Under the pieces are notes generated by a model. It searched no databases. It worked only from the letters and a program-made list of their open reading frames with translations, and was not told the origin of the DNA. From the NCBI GenBank assembly GCA_027619225.1, contig JAQCFW010000004.1:35609-99608 (forward strand): DNA of 64,000 nucleotides, read 5' to 3'. A program made the position numbers and the translations under genes. This DNA is from Bacteroidota bacterium (lineage in GTDB: Bacteria > Bacteroidota > Bacteroidia > Flavobacteriales_D > Sanyastnellaceae). Every line of letters begins with the position of its first letter. Within the stretch, counting starts at the first letter, position 1. Of this stretch, positions 45,478 through 55,646 are shown in pieces.

Positions 45478-46848
45478 ATGAAACATCTTTTTAGTGTCAC
45501 AATTGCGTTTTTATTATTTTTATGCTGCATTGTTCTTTTTACTGGGTGTCTAAAACCGGAATCTTCTATAGGATTGGGGTTACAGCCGGAAACGGATCTT
45601 CTGAACTTAGTCACAACAGACACACTTACTCTTGAAATATTCACTGTTAGAGAGGATTCCCTTGAAACAGATGAGTTGAGTACCGCAGTTCTGGGACGTG
45701 TTTTCCAACCTAGAATTGGTTGGACTACTGCTGGGTTTGCAACTCAATTAAGACTGAGCGCTCCAGGTTTTAATTTCGGAACAAATCCCCAAGTTGATAG
45801 TATTTTTCTCAGCTTGCGCTTCACCGGCGATACATATGGCCAGCTCAGTCCACAAAGTCTTCTGGTTCAACAATTAACTGCTTCTATTTCACTCGATTCT
45901 ACGTATTACTCTAATTTTAACCCGGAGGTAACTCACGATATTCTGAATGATGAGTTGCAAGGTGGAGTTTCTCTAAACCCATCAGATGATCTGATTATAG
46001 GTGAGGATACGATCGTGTCGCAGATTAGGTTGAATCTTAAACCCTCTTTAGGCCAAACAATTTTAGATCAAGACACCTCCGTTTTTAACAACAATGAGTC
46101 CTGGTTAGACTTCTTCCCTGGCATAGTCGTGTCTACACAAGGAAATGGCGTTGGTGCCGCTGGCATAGATATCTCATCTGGGCTTAGCTTGATGAGGCTA
46201 CACTATCACAATGATACCGACACGTCCTTCTACGATTTTCTTATCTCGCCGCTTAGCGCAAGGGTAAATATGTTTTCTCATGATTACGTCGCTGCTCTAT
46301 CTACCTTAAACTCTCCCGTTAATGACTCTGTTTCTGTAGATGGTGGTAGGTCTCTTTATATTATGTCCGGCGCGGGGTTGAAGACACATATAAAAATACC
46401 ATTCTTAGAGTCTATCAACAATTCTATCGATACGATCTCCGGAGATACAATCTCCCTTGGATGTGCTATTCAGAAAGCTGAGTTAATTTTCACGCTAGAT
46501 GATTCTTATTTTGACTCTAGATATCCCCCTCAAGATCAGCTTTATATTTTAACTGAAAATTCGGAAGGAAGTCCGATATCAACACCAGATCAAATGAGCC
46601 TGGGGGTAAACATTGATGGGTATTATGATTCTCAAAACAAAACATATCGCTTTAACATCTCTAGAAGCATACAACATCTCCTAAATAGAAGTTCAGGAGC
46701 TTATTACGGAAACTTTTCTCCAGAGAATCCCATCCCTCCATTTTATATAGTATCAAGTAGAGCGGGAATTTCTATTCAAGGAGTCGTGTTAAATGGAACC
46801 GATGCAGGAGAAAATCGTCCACAGCTTGTAATCACTTACAGCCATTAG
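45478..46848 (+). CDS. DUF4270 family lipoprotein
   Basis: A 456-residue lipoprotein with signal FLLFLCCIVLFTGC (lipobox Cys24) and the family start KPESSIGLGLQPETDLL. The repeated beta-sandwich pattern includes LGRVFQPRIGWTTAGFATQLRL and, near the C terminus, NISRSIQHLLN. The family is found in Bacteroidota envelopes without a known function. It lies between the GT5-like gene and glmS, the usual context. Confidence 0.85.
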   Translation: MKHLFSVTIAFLLFLCCIVLFTGCLKPESSIGLGLQPETDLLNLVTTDTLTLEIFTVREDSLETDELSTAVLGRVFQPRIGWTTAGFATQLRLSAPGFNFGTNPQVDSIFLSLRFTGDTYGQLSPQSLLVQQLTASISLDSTYYSNFNPEVTHDILNDELQGGVSLNPSDDLIIGEDTIVSQIRLNLKPSLGQTILDQDTSVFNNNESWLDFFPGIVVSTQGNGVGAAGIDISSGLSLMRLHYHNDTDTSFYDFLISPLSARVNMFSHDYVAALSTLNSPVNDSVSVDGGRSLYIMSGAGLKTHIKIPFLESINNSIDTISGDTISLGCAIQKAELIFTLDDSYFDSRYPPQDQLYILTENSEGSPISTPDQMSLGVNIDGYYDSQNKTYRFNISRSIQHLLNRSSGAYYGNFSPENPIPPFYIVSSRAGISIQGVVLNGTDAGENRPQLVITYSH

Positions 46849-46881
46849 ATTAATTTCGTATTAAAATTTAATTGAATCAAT

Positions 46882-48741
46882 ATGTGTGGAATTGTAGCCT
46901 ATATAGGACCTAAACCTGCTTTACCTATTGTAATTAGTGGACTCAAGAGGCTTGAGTCCCGAGGGTACGATAGTGCAGGGGTTGCTATTATTGAGTCGAA
47001 TGGCAATAATCCTGATACGCTAGTTCTAAGAAAAATAAAGGGTAAGGTTAGTAACCTTATTGAGCATATCGGAGAGGAGGAACTTAAGGGTACTGTAGCC
47101 ATCGGACATACTCGTTGGGCAACCCACGGGCCGCCAAATGATATTAACGCCCATCCACATAGAGCTTCATCTGACCGTATCGCCTTGATTCACAATGGTA
47201 TTATTGAGAATTATTCAACCATAAAGAAAACTTTACACAATAGAGGGCATGCTCTATTAAGTGATACCGATTCTGAGGTTCTTGTTCATCTTATAGAAGA
47301 GGTTATGATTTCCGGGAAGATGAGCTTAGGTAATGCTGTGAGGGTAGCTTTAAAGCAAGTTACCGGAGCTTATGCAATAGTCATCATAGATAGGGAGAAC
47401 CCAACTACATTAATCGCAGCAAGAAAATCCAGCCCTCTAGTAATCGGTTTAGGTGAGGATGGCGCATATTATGTTGCATCCGATGCTACGCCTATTATCC
47501 CATATACTAAAAACGTCGTTTATTTAAACGATGAAGAAATTGCGACATTAGATTTAGATAAAGGGCTTAAAATAAGAACTGTTTCAAATAAAACTGTCAT
47601 CCCTGAAATTCAAGCTTTAGAGATTGAGATTGAGTCAATTGAAAAAGGTGGGTATGATCATTTCATGCTTAAAGAAATCTTTGAACAACCTAAGTCTATT
47701 CGGGATTCGTTAAGGGGTAGAATTGATCTTAAAAAAGGTGAGGTTAGGATGTCTGGTGTAGATGACCACTGGGATAAGTGGAATAATGCTTCTCGCATCA
47801 TAATATTAGCTTGTGGAACAAGTTGGCATGCGGGATTAGTTGCAGAGTATTTGTTCGAAGAATTTGCTCGTATACCTGTTGAGGTTGAGTATGCATCCGA
47901 GTTTAGATATAGGAACCCTATCATAAGAAAAGATGATCTTGTTATCGCTATATCACAAAGTGGGGAAACTGCTGATTCATTGGCCGCGATAAAAACTGCT
48001 AAAGATGCTGGGGCTCATGTTTTCGGAGTTTGTAACGTTGTTGGTTCAAGTATTTCACGAGAATCTCACAGTGGTGCTTATACACGTGCTGGGCCAGAAA
48101 TTGGTGTCGCTTCCACTAAAGCTTTTACTTCTCAAATTGCTGTTTTAACGATGATCGCTTTACACGTAGGTGTAAAAAAGGGGAAATTACCAAGGGAGCG
48201 ATTCCTTAGGTTGATTTCTGAGTTAAATGGAATTCCTGAATTAGTAACGAAGGTTCTTAAACAGGCTGAGCTAATTGATTCAATTGCAGCTGAATTTACT
48301 GAATCAATTAATGCTCTTTACTTAGGCAGGGGCTACCAATTCCCTGTTGCCCTTGAAGGTGCTCTTAAATTAAAGGAAATCAGTTATATTCATGCTGAAG
48401 GTTATCCAGCAGCCGAGATGAAACATGGTCCAATTGCATTGATTGATGAAAAACTCCCGGTTGTTTTTATCGCCCCTAAGGATGATGTTTATGAAAAGGT
48501 CTTGAGTAATATCCAAGAGGTGAAAGCCCGTGGCGGAAGGTTAGTGGTGGTGGTTACCGAGGGCGATAAAGAAGCGGCCTCACTTGCCGATTATGTTATT
48601 GAAGTTCCTCGGTGTGATGCCTCTCTTGCGCCGTTATTAACGTCTATTCCTCTTCAGCTGTTGAGTTATAAAATAGCTGTTTTACGTGGTTGCAATGTTG
48701 ACCAACCAAGAAATCTTGCAAAAAGCGTAACCGTAGAGTAG
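46882..48741 (+). CDS. glmS: Glucosamine--fructose-6-phosphate aminotransferase (isomerizing)
   Basis: Makes glucosamine 6-phosphate from fructose 6-phosphate and glutamine, the first step to UDP-GlcNAc. The 619-residue protein starts MCGIVAYIG with nucleophile Cys2, followed by RLESRGYDSAGVA and GHTRWATHG of the glutaminase domain. Two SIS domains carry ACGTSWHAG, ISQSGETADS, EIGVASTKAFTSQ and GRGYQFPVALEGALKLKEI. The C terminus is the expected PRNLAKSVTVE. The stop is TAG directly after this conserved end, so TAG is a functional stop here. Confidence 0.98.
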   Translation: MCGIVAYIGPKPALPIVISGLKRLESRGYDSAGVAIIESNGNNPDTLVLRKIKGKVSNLIEHIGEEELKGTVAIGHTRWATHGPPNDINAHPHRASSDRIALIHNGIIENYSTIKKTLHNRGHALLSDTDSEVLVHLIEEVMISGKMSLGNAVRVALKQVTGAYAIVIIDRENPTTLIAARKSSPLVIGLGEDGAYYVASDATPIIPYTKNVVYLNDEEIATLDLDKGLKIRTVSNKTVIPEIQALEIEIESIEKGGYDHFMLKEIFEQPKSIRDSLRGRIDLKKGEVRMSGVDDHWDKWNNASRIIILACGTSWHAGLVAEYLFEEFARIPVEVEYASEFRYRNPIIRKDDLVIAISQSGETADSLAAIKTAKDAGAHVFGVCNVVGSSISRESHSGAYTRAGPEIGVASTKAFTSQIAVLTMIALHVGVKKGKLPRERFLRLISELNGIPELVTKVLKQAELIDSIAAEFTESINALYLGRGYQFPVALEGALKLKEISYIHAEGYPAAEMKHGPIALIDEKLPVVFIAPKDDVYEKVLSNIQEVKARGGRLVVVVTEGDKEAASLADYVIEVPRCDASLAPLLTSIPLQLLSYKIAVLRGCNVDQPRNLAKSVTVE

Positions 48742-48940
48742 ATAAACCTTTTATAGATGTTTTTTAAATTGTTCTCTGCCTCAATATAATGATGGTTAAT
48801 TCGCTGAATATCAGTAGAAAATCAAATATCGATGCGTTATTAACAATATAAAAGTTAATGTTCAGAACGTTTAGATGGCTGATATTAAGAAAGTATTCAC
48901 GTACTTGCGCTTTGAAATCTGAAACCTTAATATTTAGGAT

Positions 48941-49774
48941 ATGAAAAGACTAATGTTCACGCTGGCGATTTGTTCGCTGGTTTTCACAAGTGCTCAAGCA
49001 CAAAAACAGTTGGGTGGGGAGCACAACGTAGAGGTAAAACTCGCGCCATTTGGCAATAGCCCTATTGACGGAACTACAATTAAGTACCGTAATTTCTTAG
49101 ATGATAATGCGGCTTTCCGAGTATCACTAACCGTAGGTTCTTCTTCTGACACATACGCCTTCTGGCAAGAAGGTGAGATGTTAGGTGACCCCGTTAGCCC
49201 ACAGCTGAACTTAGAATCAGCTACAACAGTTTTCGGAATCGCTCCTGGTTACGAAATGCATTTTGACGGTACGGATAATCTTAGTCCTTACTTCGGTGTA
49301 GAGGCTTACTACATGATGGGTAGCCGTTCTGATAAGATGGAGTTTTGGGGGCCAAACGATCTTGATAACGTAGGTCAACCTGATGTTTACATCGTATGGG
49401 ATCTTACAAATAAGCAGTCGTACAGCTCTATGGGTTTAAACCTTCTTTTCGGTGCTGACTACTACTTCTCTGACGCTATATATGTTGGATTTGAAGCTGG
49501 TATTGGCTTTGGAATGTCATCTTTCGGAAATCACGAAATTGGGACCACTGACTTAACTGCATTTAACATTCAGTTTAACGGTGCTTTTGATCCAACTACG
49601 GCTGGTGCAGATATTGCTGATAGTTTTGTAGGTGAACTTCCTTTTAACGTTGTTGAAGGAGAGATTTTCTATGATTACTACGACCAATTATATGCTGCTC
49701 CTAACCATGTTTCTAATACAACAATTGGAAATGTGTTCAATGGCGCAATAAGAGTAGGTTTCCTATTCGACTAA
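48941..49774 (+). CDS. Outer-membrane beta-barrel protein
   Basis: A 277-residue protein with a signal peptide (FTLAICSLVFTSAQAQ) followed by amphipathic beta strands, and an aromatic-ended C terminus (GAIRVGFLFD). It contains short aromatic strand pairs such as PYFGVEAYYMMGS, LNLLFGADYYFSD and VGFEAGIGFGMSS. It resembles small porin-like/OmpW-type barrels of Bacteroidota. No ligand can be assigned. It has a 199-bp upstream gap without a clear TAnnTTTG and a strong terminator after it. Confidence 0.8.
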   Translation: MKRLMFTLAICSLVFTSAQAQKQLGGEHNVEVKLAPFGNSPIDGTTIKYRNFLDDNAAFRVSLTVGSSSDTYAFWQEGEMLGDPVSPQLNLESATTVFGIAPGYEMHFDGTDNLSPYFGVEAYYMMGSRSDKMEFWGPNDLDNVGQPDVYIVWDLTNKQSYSSMGLNLLFGADYYFSDAIYVGFEAGIGFGMSSFGNHEIGTTDLTAFNIQFNGAFDPTTAGADIADSFVGELPFNVVEGEIFYDYYDQLYAAPNHVSNTTIGNVFNGAIRVGFLFD

Positions 49775-49798
49775 TATTATAATTATTTTTAATTATTG

Positions 49799-49829
49799 AA
49801 AGGCATCCCATTAGGGGTGCCTTTTTTTA
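49799..49829 (+). terminator. Intrinsic terminator after the outer-membrane protein gene
   Basis: An 11-bp stem (AAAGGCATCCC with GGGGTGCCTTT, one G-T wobble) with a four-base loop is followed by a run of seven or more T. It sits 24 bp after the stop codon and 14 bp before the next gene. Confidence 0.9.
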
Positions 49830-49842
49830 TTATCTTGTCATT

Positions 49843-50619
49843 ATGGATTCATCTATAAAAGTGAGTTTTAGTTGGTCTGGTGTTCGCTATAAGGTTGAGC
49901 AAACTCAGCCTATAGACATTAGTATTCCTATTCGAGATCCAAGATTGGGTGAAGGACCTGCCGCCTGGTATGTGGGAAGACCTCGGTTTGAAGTTGTAGA
50001 GGGTGATGGTTTTGTGGGGAGCGTTGCTAGAGGGGGGGCTGTAAACTTTACGAATGTTTATTTCAATCCACATGGTCACGGTACACATACAGAATGTTTA
50101 GGACATATTACAAAGGAAGCTGAATCTATTAATCGTATCCAATTGCCACTCCTGATTCCTTGTTTATTACATACAATCTCTCCAGCAAATATTCAGGGTG
50201 ACTCGGTAATAACAATTGAACATTTACCAGGTGGTGGCTTTACAGACGAAAAGTTGCCGAAAGCGTTGATAATTCGCACACTCCCTAATGAATCTGATAA
50301 GACAAGCAAAGACTGGGCTAACACCAATCCCACCTACCTTCATTCTGATTTTACTGACAAACTCGTTGAAAGAGGAGTTGAACACCTGATCGTCGATTTA
50401 CCTTCTGTAGACAAAGAGATCGATGGGGGGACTTTGTTAAGTCACAGGGCCTTTTTTAGGGTGCCTGAAGCTCCTCGAACTGAGGCTACAATAACAGAGT
50501 TTGTTTTTATTCCAAATGAAGTAGAGGATGGCCTATATGCCCTGAACTTACAACTTGCTCCTTTTGACCTTGACGCGTCCCCAAGCAGACCTGTTATATA
50601 CCCACTTTCGGTAATTTAA
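49843..50619 (+). CDS. Cyclase/kynurenine-formamidase-like metal hydrolase
   Basis: A 258-residue protein of the cyclase family (PF04199), metal-dependent hydrolases that include bacterial kynurenine formamidase. It shows QPIDISIPI at the N terminus and the metal motif in the form HGHGTHTECLGHI, where the consensus HxGTHxDxPxH has Asp. Here the position is Glu and the Pro is missing. DLPSVDKEIDGGTLLSHRAFF near residue 190 is the expected second half. Metal binding is still plausible; the substrate is unknown. Its last 26 bp overlap the end of the convergent histidine kinase. Confidence 0.82.
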   Translation: MDSSIKVSFSWSGVRYKVEQTQPIDISIPIRDPRLGEGPAAWYVGRPRFEVVEGDGFVGSVARGGAVNFTNVYFNPHGHGTHTECLGHITKEAESINRIQLPLLIPCLLHTISPANIQGDSVITIEHLPGGGFTDEKLPKALIIRTLPNESDKTSKDWANTNPTYLHSDFTDKLVERGVEHLIVDLPSVDKEIDGGTLLSHRAFFRVPEAPRTEATITEFVFIPNEVEDGLYALNLQLAPFDLDASPSRPVIYPLSVI

Positions 50620-52033
50620 CTGTAAAGACAGCTCCTGAGCCTTCTTCTGATTGAACAGACACCTCGCCATTTGTTTGCTCTACAATACTCTTAACCATAG
50701 CTAAACCTAATCCCAGTCCGTGGGTTTTAGTTGTAAACCTTGGCTCAAATATTCTCTCCTGTTTTTCTTTTGATATCCCCAAGCCTTGGTCCGTTACTTT
50801 TACAATGGCATATTTACTGTCATCTAAAATTTCGATGTTTACTAAGCTTTTAGAACCGGCATCGTAAAGCGAGTCTAGGGCGTTTGCAATAAGATTGTTA
50901 AAGACTCTAATCAATCGGCTTGAGTCTCCTTCAACGAATAGATTGTTTGTTTTTACCTCAACTATGACGTTTGAATCTCCATACAGTCCAGCGGCATTAT
51001 TTACTGCTTCGATGAGGTCAACTTTGTTTATTTCCGCATCTCTTACTACCGCTAGAAGCGCAAAATCTTCTGCGATAGAAGCTAAAACATCGATTTGAGA
51101 AATTGCAGTTGACGTGAATTTATTTATCCTTTGAGGAAAATCTTCGGCTTTATCATTCCAGGCTCTCTCGAGTTGTTGAATCCCAAGCCTAAGCGGTGTT
51201 AGTGGGTTTTTTATCTCATGGGCTACCTGTTGAGCCATTTCTCGCCACGCACCCTCCCTTTCATCTTTAGCTCTTCTAATGAGGCTTTCTCGTAACTTCT
51301 CTAGCAGAGAATTATATTCTGAAACCAATGCGCCTATTTCATCTTTCCACTTATGCTCAACTGAGGGGCTGTCACTTAGTGGATCAACTTTGGACATCTC
51401 CAACTTCAATAAAGCTAAAGGACGTACAATTGAACTCACAAGTAAATATGCAATAAACATCGCACCGAGAAAAAGAAAGAAATATACTGGAGCCAATCGG
51501 TCTAAAAAAGGACGGATTCCTCCCTGGTTAAGTGGCCGTGGTTTATATCGCGCATTTGCAATAAGTAAAGGGTTGTTCGATTTGTTTACTACCAACCAAT
51601 ATACTCGAGTTACCTCATTCAATCCATCTCTTTCATTAACCACGACTCTATCGCCCAGCAACATTAGTTTAGAAGTAATAGAATCAGTCAAGACTAATTC
51701 TGGTTGAATTCTTTCTTCGGTGAAAGTTGCTGAGGTAGTGATTAAAACACCATCCGGTCTATAAAGACTAAAGACCAAACCATGTACATCTGCCAATTCG
51801 CAAATGTGGTCTGTAAACAAAGTTGAAATGCTGTCCTTGGGTAAATCACCTCCGTGCCTGGATATTACATACTCTATACTTCTTCCTAGCGCAGCTTCTT
51901 TTCTTAAAAGTCTTTGGTCGTTATAGGCTATTTCTTGCTTTTTAGAATAGTCGTACGCTATGATCGCAGTAGATAATAGTGAGACAACTACGACGACAAG
52001 CATCCCCAGAAAAATTCTTAATCTTAAACCCAT
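50594..52033 (-). CDS. NtrY-like membrane sensor histidine kinase
   Basis: A 479-residue kinase with two membrane helices (residues 5-25 and about 185-210) flanking a periplasmic sensor region. A HAMP linker follows (SSIVRPLALLKLEM), then the phosphoacceptor VAHEIKNPLTPLRLGIQQLERAW, an NtrY-type H box. The ATPase domain has VFNNLIANALDSL (N box), VTDQGLGISKE (G1) and FEPRFTTKTHGLGLGLAMVK (F and G2). No response regulator lies nearby. It starts 50 bp after atpG with no visible terminator between, so it may be at the tail of the ATP synthase transcript. Confidence 0.92.
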   Translation of the reverse strand: MGLRLRIFLGMLVVVVVSLLSTAIIAYDYSKKQEIAYNDQRLLRKEAALGRSIEYVISRHGGDLPKDSISTLFTDHICELADVHGLVFSLYRPDGVLITTSATFTEERIQPELVLTDSITSKLMLLGDRVVVNERDGLNEVTRVYWLVVNKSNNPLLIANARYKPRPLNQGGIRPFLDRLAPVYFFLFLGAMFIAYLLVSSIVRPLALLKLEMSKVDPLSDSPSVEHKWKDEIGALVSEYNSLLEKLRESLIRRAKDEREGAWREMAQQVAHEIKNPLTPLRLGIQQLERAWNDKAEDFPQRINKFTSTAISQIDVLASIAEDFALLAVVRDAEINKVDLIEAVNNAAGLYGDSNVIVEVKTNNLFVEGDSSRLIRVFNNLIANALDSLYDAGSKSLVNIEILDDSKYAIVKVTDQGLGISKEKQERIFEPRFTTKTHGLGLGLAMVKSIVEQTNGEVSVQSEEGSGAVFTVKLPKVGI

Positions 52034-52083
52034 TTGGGCAAGCTAACATCTAAAACCAAGCCAAAAAAATAATCTGTGTGGAA

Positions 52084-52974
52084 TTATCCCCCGAGAGCTT
52101 CAGAACCAGCTACAATCTCTAGGATTTCTGTAGTAATAGATGCCTGACGTGCTTTGTTATAAGAAATCTTTAATTCCTGTAATAAATCTCCGGCATTTTC
52201 TGTAGCTGAGTGCATCGCTGTCATCCGAGCACCGTGTTCTGCAGCGTTACTATCAAGAAGCGCTTTGTAAAGTTGAGTCTTTAATGCGCTTGGTAAAATG
52301 TTTTCAATTATTTCTGTGAGGTTAGGCTCAAAAATATAATCATTTGAAGAGATCGCTGTATCCTTAGATTCAGTGTTTGAGTCTAAAATCGGTAAGAAAC
52401 ATTCTGTCGTTGGAGTTTGAACACCCGCATTTCTAAACTGGCTGTAAGTGATTTGAACCGAATCCCATTTCTTTGAAATAAAGCCGTCCATGATTTGCTG
52501 AGCTATTTCTGATGCTGTTTCAAAATTAAGGTTGTCGAAAATACTTAGCGAAGCATCTCCAAATCCTTCAGCAAAAGTGTGTCCGTTTCTCGCTAAAACT
52601 TCAAAAGCTTTTTTACCCAGAGGAAGAACCACAACATTAGCGCCATTGCTCTTGTGCTCTAAAATTGCTGAATTCGCAAGCTTAATAGAGTTGTTGTTGA
52701 ATGCCCCACAAAGACCTCTGTTGGATGTAATAACGACTACTAGGGCAGTTTGGACTTTCCTTTCTTGCGAGAAAACCCCTTCAGAAGAATCAAGTGAGCT
52801 ACTAACGTTCGTTAGAATAGCTTGGATTTTTTGCGCATAAGGACGTATGCGAGTTATGGCATCCTGAGCTCGGCGAAGCTTCGCAGCAGAAACCATTTTC
52901 ATCGCTGACGTAATTTGCATCGTGTTCTGTACGGAACCGATACGCTCTCTTACTTCTTTTAATCCTCCAGCCAT
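52084..52974 (-). CDS. atpG: ATP synthase F1 subunit gamma
   Basis: Central rotor shaft of the F1Fo ATP synthase, 296 residues. The N-terminal helix KEVRERIGSVQNTMQITSAMKMVSAAKLRRAQ and the C-terminal helix EHGARMTAMHSATENAGDLL...YNKARQASITTEI are the coiled shaft, and SNRGLCGAFN is the family motif. It is the last atp gene of the operon. The beta and epsilon genes (atpD, atpC) do not follow, consistent with their separate location in Bacteroidota. Confidence 0.97.
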   Translation of the reverse strand: MAGGLKEVRERIGSVQNTMQITSAMKMVSAAKLRRAQDAITRIRPYAQKIQAILTNVSSSLDSSEGVFSQERKVQTALVVVITSNRGLCGAFNNNSIKLANSAILEHKSNGANVVVLPLGKKAFEVLARNGHTFAEGFGDASLSIFDNLNFETASEIAQQIMDGFISKKWDSVQITYSQFRNAGVQTPTTECFLPILDSNTESKDTAISSNDYIFEPNLTEIIENILPSALKTQLYKALLDSNAAEHGARMTAMHSATENAGDLLQELKISYNKARQASITTEILEIVAGSEALGG

Positions 52975-52986
52975 AGTACTTCTAGA

Positions 52987-54564
52987 TTATGAGTAACGGG
53001 CAGTCATTTCGGCTGCAGCAGATGCTAGTACACTCGTTTCCGCATCTGTATACTTGCCGTTTTTAAGCGCGAGTAAGGTGTCAGAATGCTTTACTTTTAA
53101 ATACTCGAGGTATTCTTTTTCAAATTCCTTCACCTTATTTAAAGGCACATTCTTTAAAAGACCTTTGGTACCGCAATAAATCATTGCAACTTGCTCCTCA
53201 ACAGGTAGTGGTGAGTTGAGGTCTTGTTTAAGAATCTCAACATTTCTAGCTCCTTTATCAAGAATTGCCTTTGTAGCGTCGTCAAGATCTGAACCAAATT
53301 TTGAGAATGCTTCTAGTTCACGGTATTGTGCTTGATCAAGCTTCAGAGTTCCGCTTACCTTTTTCATTGACTTAATCTGTGCTGAACCACCTACTCTACT
53401 CACAGAAATACCAACGTTTATCGCTGGGCGAATACCCGCAAGAAACAGGTTAGACTCAAGGAAGATTTGACCATCTGTAATTGAGATAACATTCGTAGGA
53501 ATGTATGCACTAACGTCACCCGCTTGTGTTTCAATAATTGGCAAGGCTGTTAAAGATCCACCTCCCTTTACAATTCCTTTAAGAGAATCCGGAAGATCAT
53601 TCATTTCCTTTGCAATGGTATCCTCAGAGATAACCTTGGCAGCTCTTTCTAATAGACGAGAGTGTAGGTAAAATACATCACCTGGGTAAGCCTCACGTCC
53701 TGGAGGACGACGTAACAATAAGCTCACCTCTCGATATGCAGCAGCTTGTTTAGATAAATCATCATAAACAACCAATGCCGCTCTACCTGTATCTCTAAAG
53801 AATTCTCCAACAGCAGCACCCGTAAATGGCGCATAGAATTGAAGAGGGGCTGGATCAGATGCTGTAGCAGCAACAATAACTGTATAAGCCATCGCGCCGG
53901 CATCTTCAAGCATTTTTACAGTACCCGCAATTGTTGATCCTTTTTGACCAATCGCTACGTAGATACAGAAAACGGGCTCTCCAGCGTCATAGAATTCTTT
54001 TTGGTTGATAATGGTGTCAATCGCAACAGTTGACTTACCAACTTGACGGTCACCAATGATTAACTCACGTTGGCCACGTCCAATTGGAATCATTGCATCG
54101 ATCGCCTTAATTCCTGTTTGCAGAGGCTCAGCTACTGGCTGTCTATAAATTACACCTGGAGCCTTACGCTCGATAGGCATTTCATATAGGTCTCCAGTTA
54201 TAGGTCCTTTACCATCAATAGGTTCTCCAAGCGTGTTTATCACACGTCCAAGGAGGCCCTCGCCAGCTTTTATAGATGCAATTGTACCTGTTCTCTTCAC
54301 CGAAGAACCTTCTTTTAGATCCTTTGAAGGCTCAAGTAAAACGGCCCCTACGTTATCTTCCTCTAGATTGAGGACGATACCACGTACGCCGTTGTCGAAC
54401 TCTATAAGTTCGCCTGATTGTACATTACTTAAACCGTAGATGCGGGCAATTCCGTCACCTACTTGAAGGACTGTACCTACTTCTTCTAGTTCAGCTGCAG
54501 ATTTTACGCCTGCCAATTGTTCGCGAAGAATTGAAGATACTTCTGCTGGGTTGATATCAGCCAT
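52987..54564 (-). CDS. atpA: ATP synthase F1 subunit alpha
   Basis: Non-catalytic nucleotide-binding subunit of F1, 525 residues. It has the beta-barrel start [16 protein letters not shown], the Walker A loop [32 protein letters not shown], the [26 protein letters not shown] signature, and the [15 protein letters not shown] helix. Length and motifs are complete. It is 12 bp upstream of atpG and 18 bp downstream of atpH. Confidence 0.98.
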   Translation of the reverse strand: MADINPAEVSSILREQLAGVKSAAELEEVGTVLQVGDGIARIYGLSNVQSGELIEFDNGVRGIVLNLEEDNVGAVLLEPSKDLKEGSSVKRTGTIASIKAGEGLLGRVINTLGEPIDGKGPITGDLYEMPIERKAPGVIYRQPVAEPLQTGIKAIDAMIPIGRGQRELIIGDRQVGKSTVAIDTIINQKEFYDAGEPVFCIYVAIGQKGSTIAGTVKMLEDAGAMAYTVIVAATASDPAPLQFYAPFTGAAVGEFFRDTGRAALVVYDDLSKQAAAYREVSLLLRRPPGREAYPGDVFYLHSRLLERAAKVISEDTIAKEMNDLPDSLKGIVKGGGSLTALPIIETQAGDVSAYIPTNVISITDGQIFLESNLFLAGIRPAINVGISVSRVGGSAQIKSMKKVSGTLKLDQAQYRELEAFSKFGSDLDDATKAILDKGARNVEILKQDLNSPLPVEEQVAMIYCGTKGLLKNVPLNKVKEFEKEYLEYLKVKHSDTLLALKNGKYTDAETSVLASAAAEMTARYS

Positions 54565-54582
54565 GATTGATTCGTTTAGGGC

Positions 54583-55140
54583 CTAAAGTTCAGGCTCATA
54601 ATCGTGTTCCGTGAGTTTACGACGCAGCGTACTTAGCTGGCGCTTTATTGAAGCGTCGATTTGCTTATCATCCATCCGAAGGATAAATCCTCCCAACAGA
54701 TCAGCATCGATCGTTTCTGTTAGTTCTACCTCTCCATCATGTAGTTTAGCTACTTCGGCTAAAATACTCAATTTTGAAGCTTCATCAAGTGGCGTAGCGG
54801 TTTTAACCTCTACAGCTTTGATGTTTTTTATTAGGCGTATTTGAGATAGTGCTTCTCCTACAATTTTAGGTAGAAGAGATTCTCTGCTTTTTGTAACCAA
54901 AATATTGATGAAACCAAAGGTTGGCTTACTTAAGGTGTCTTTAAAAATAGCCTTGAGTATTTCCTTCTTTTTATTCGGTTTTACAATAGGGCTAGTAAGC
55001 AACAGCTCGAATTCTCGGGAAGCATCAACCAATGAAGCAATCATGTGGAGCTCTGACTCTACAAGATCTAATTCATTCCTTTCAGAAGCAAAACCAAGGA
55101 GGGCCTTGGCATATCTGGATGCTACGCGATTACTAGCCAT
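54583..55140 (-). CDS. atpH: ATP synthase F1 subunit delta
   Basis: Stator protein that links F1 to the b subunit, 185 residues. The N-terminal helical domain RVASRYAKALLGFA and the C-terminal motif VEVKTATPLDEASKLSIL...GGFILRMDDKQIDASIKRQL are typical. It lies between atpF (4 bp apart) and atpA. Confidence 0.95.
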   Translation of the reverse strand: MASNRVASRYAKALLGFASERNELDLVESELHMIASLVDASREFELLLTSPIVKPNKKKEILKAIFKDTLSKPTFGFINILVTKSRESLLPKIVGEALSQIRLIKNIKAVEVKTATPLDEASKLSILAEVAKLHDGEVELTETIDADLLGGFILRMDDKQIDASIKRQLSTLRRKLTEHDYEPEL

Positions 55141-55144
55141 TGTC

Positions 55145-55642
55145 TTATTTCAGAGTTGATTCTGCAATGAGTTTATCAACGAGCGTTTTTTGTTTGCCTG
55201 AGTCTGTTAGCTCTTCGCGAAGAAGGCGTTCAGCGATGTCAATAGATAGCTTCGCAACTTCTGCTTTAAGTTCAGCAATAGCAGCTTTTCTTTCAACTTG
55301 AATTGCTTCTCGAGCGATCTCCACCTCTTTCGAAGCTTCCTCTTTTGCTTTTGCTTTGGCATCCGAGACGACCGTGCTGGCCAAGTCTCTGGATTCTTTA
55401 AGCATTGCGTCTCTCGCAGCTCTTGCCTCTTGTAACAAGCGGTCGTTGTCAGAATTTAGATTTGCCATTTCCTCGCGCGCTTTATCAGCAGAGCGAAGAG
55501 CTTCTCTAATGCTTTCTTCACGATCGTGGAGCGCCTTCAAAATTGGACCCCAAGCTAGTTTTCTTAAAATAAAGAGAACCAACAAAAAGGACAAAGTTGC
55601 CCAAAAGATTGTACCGAAAGCAGGTGTTAACAGCGTGCCCAT
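55145..55642 (-). CDS. atpF: ATP synthase Fo subunit b
   Basis: Peripheral stalk protein, 165 residues. One N-terminal membrane helix (FWATLSFLLVLFILRKLAWGPIL) is followed by a long charged, Ala-rich helix (REESIREALRSADKAREEM...EIAREAIQVERKAAIAEL) for dimerisation and binding to delta. It lies 4 bp after atpE and 4 bp before atpH. Confidence 0.96.
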   Translation of the reverse strand: MGTLLTPAFGTIFWATLSFLLVLFILRKLAWGPILKALHDREESIREALRSADKAREEMANLNSDNDRLLQEARAARDAMLKESRDLASTVVSDAKAKAKEEASKEVEIAREAIQVERKAAIAELKAEVAKLSIDIAERLLREELTDSGKQKTLVDKLIAESTLK

Positions 55643-55646
55643 TAGA

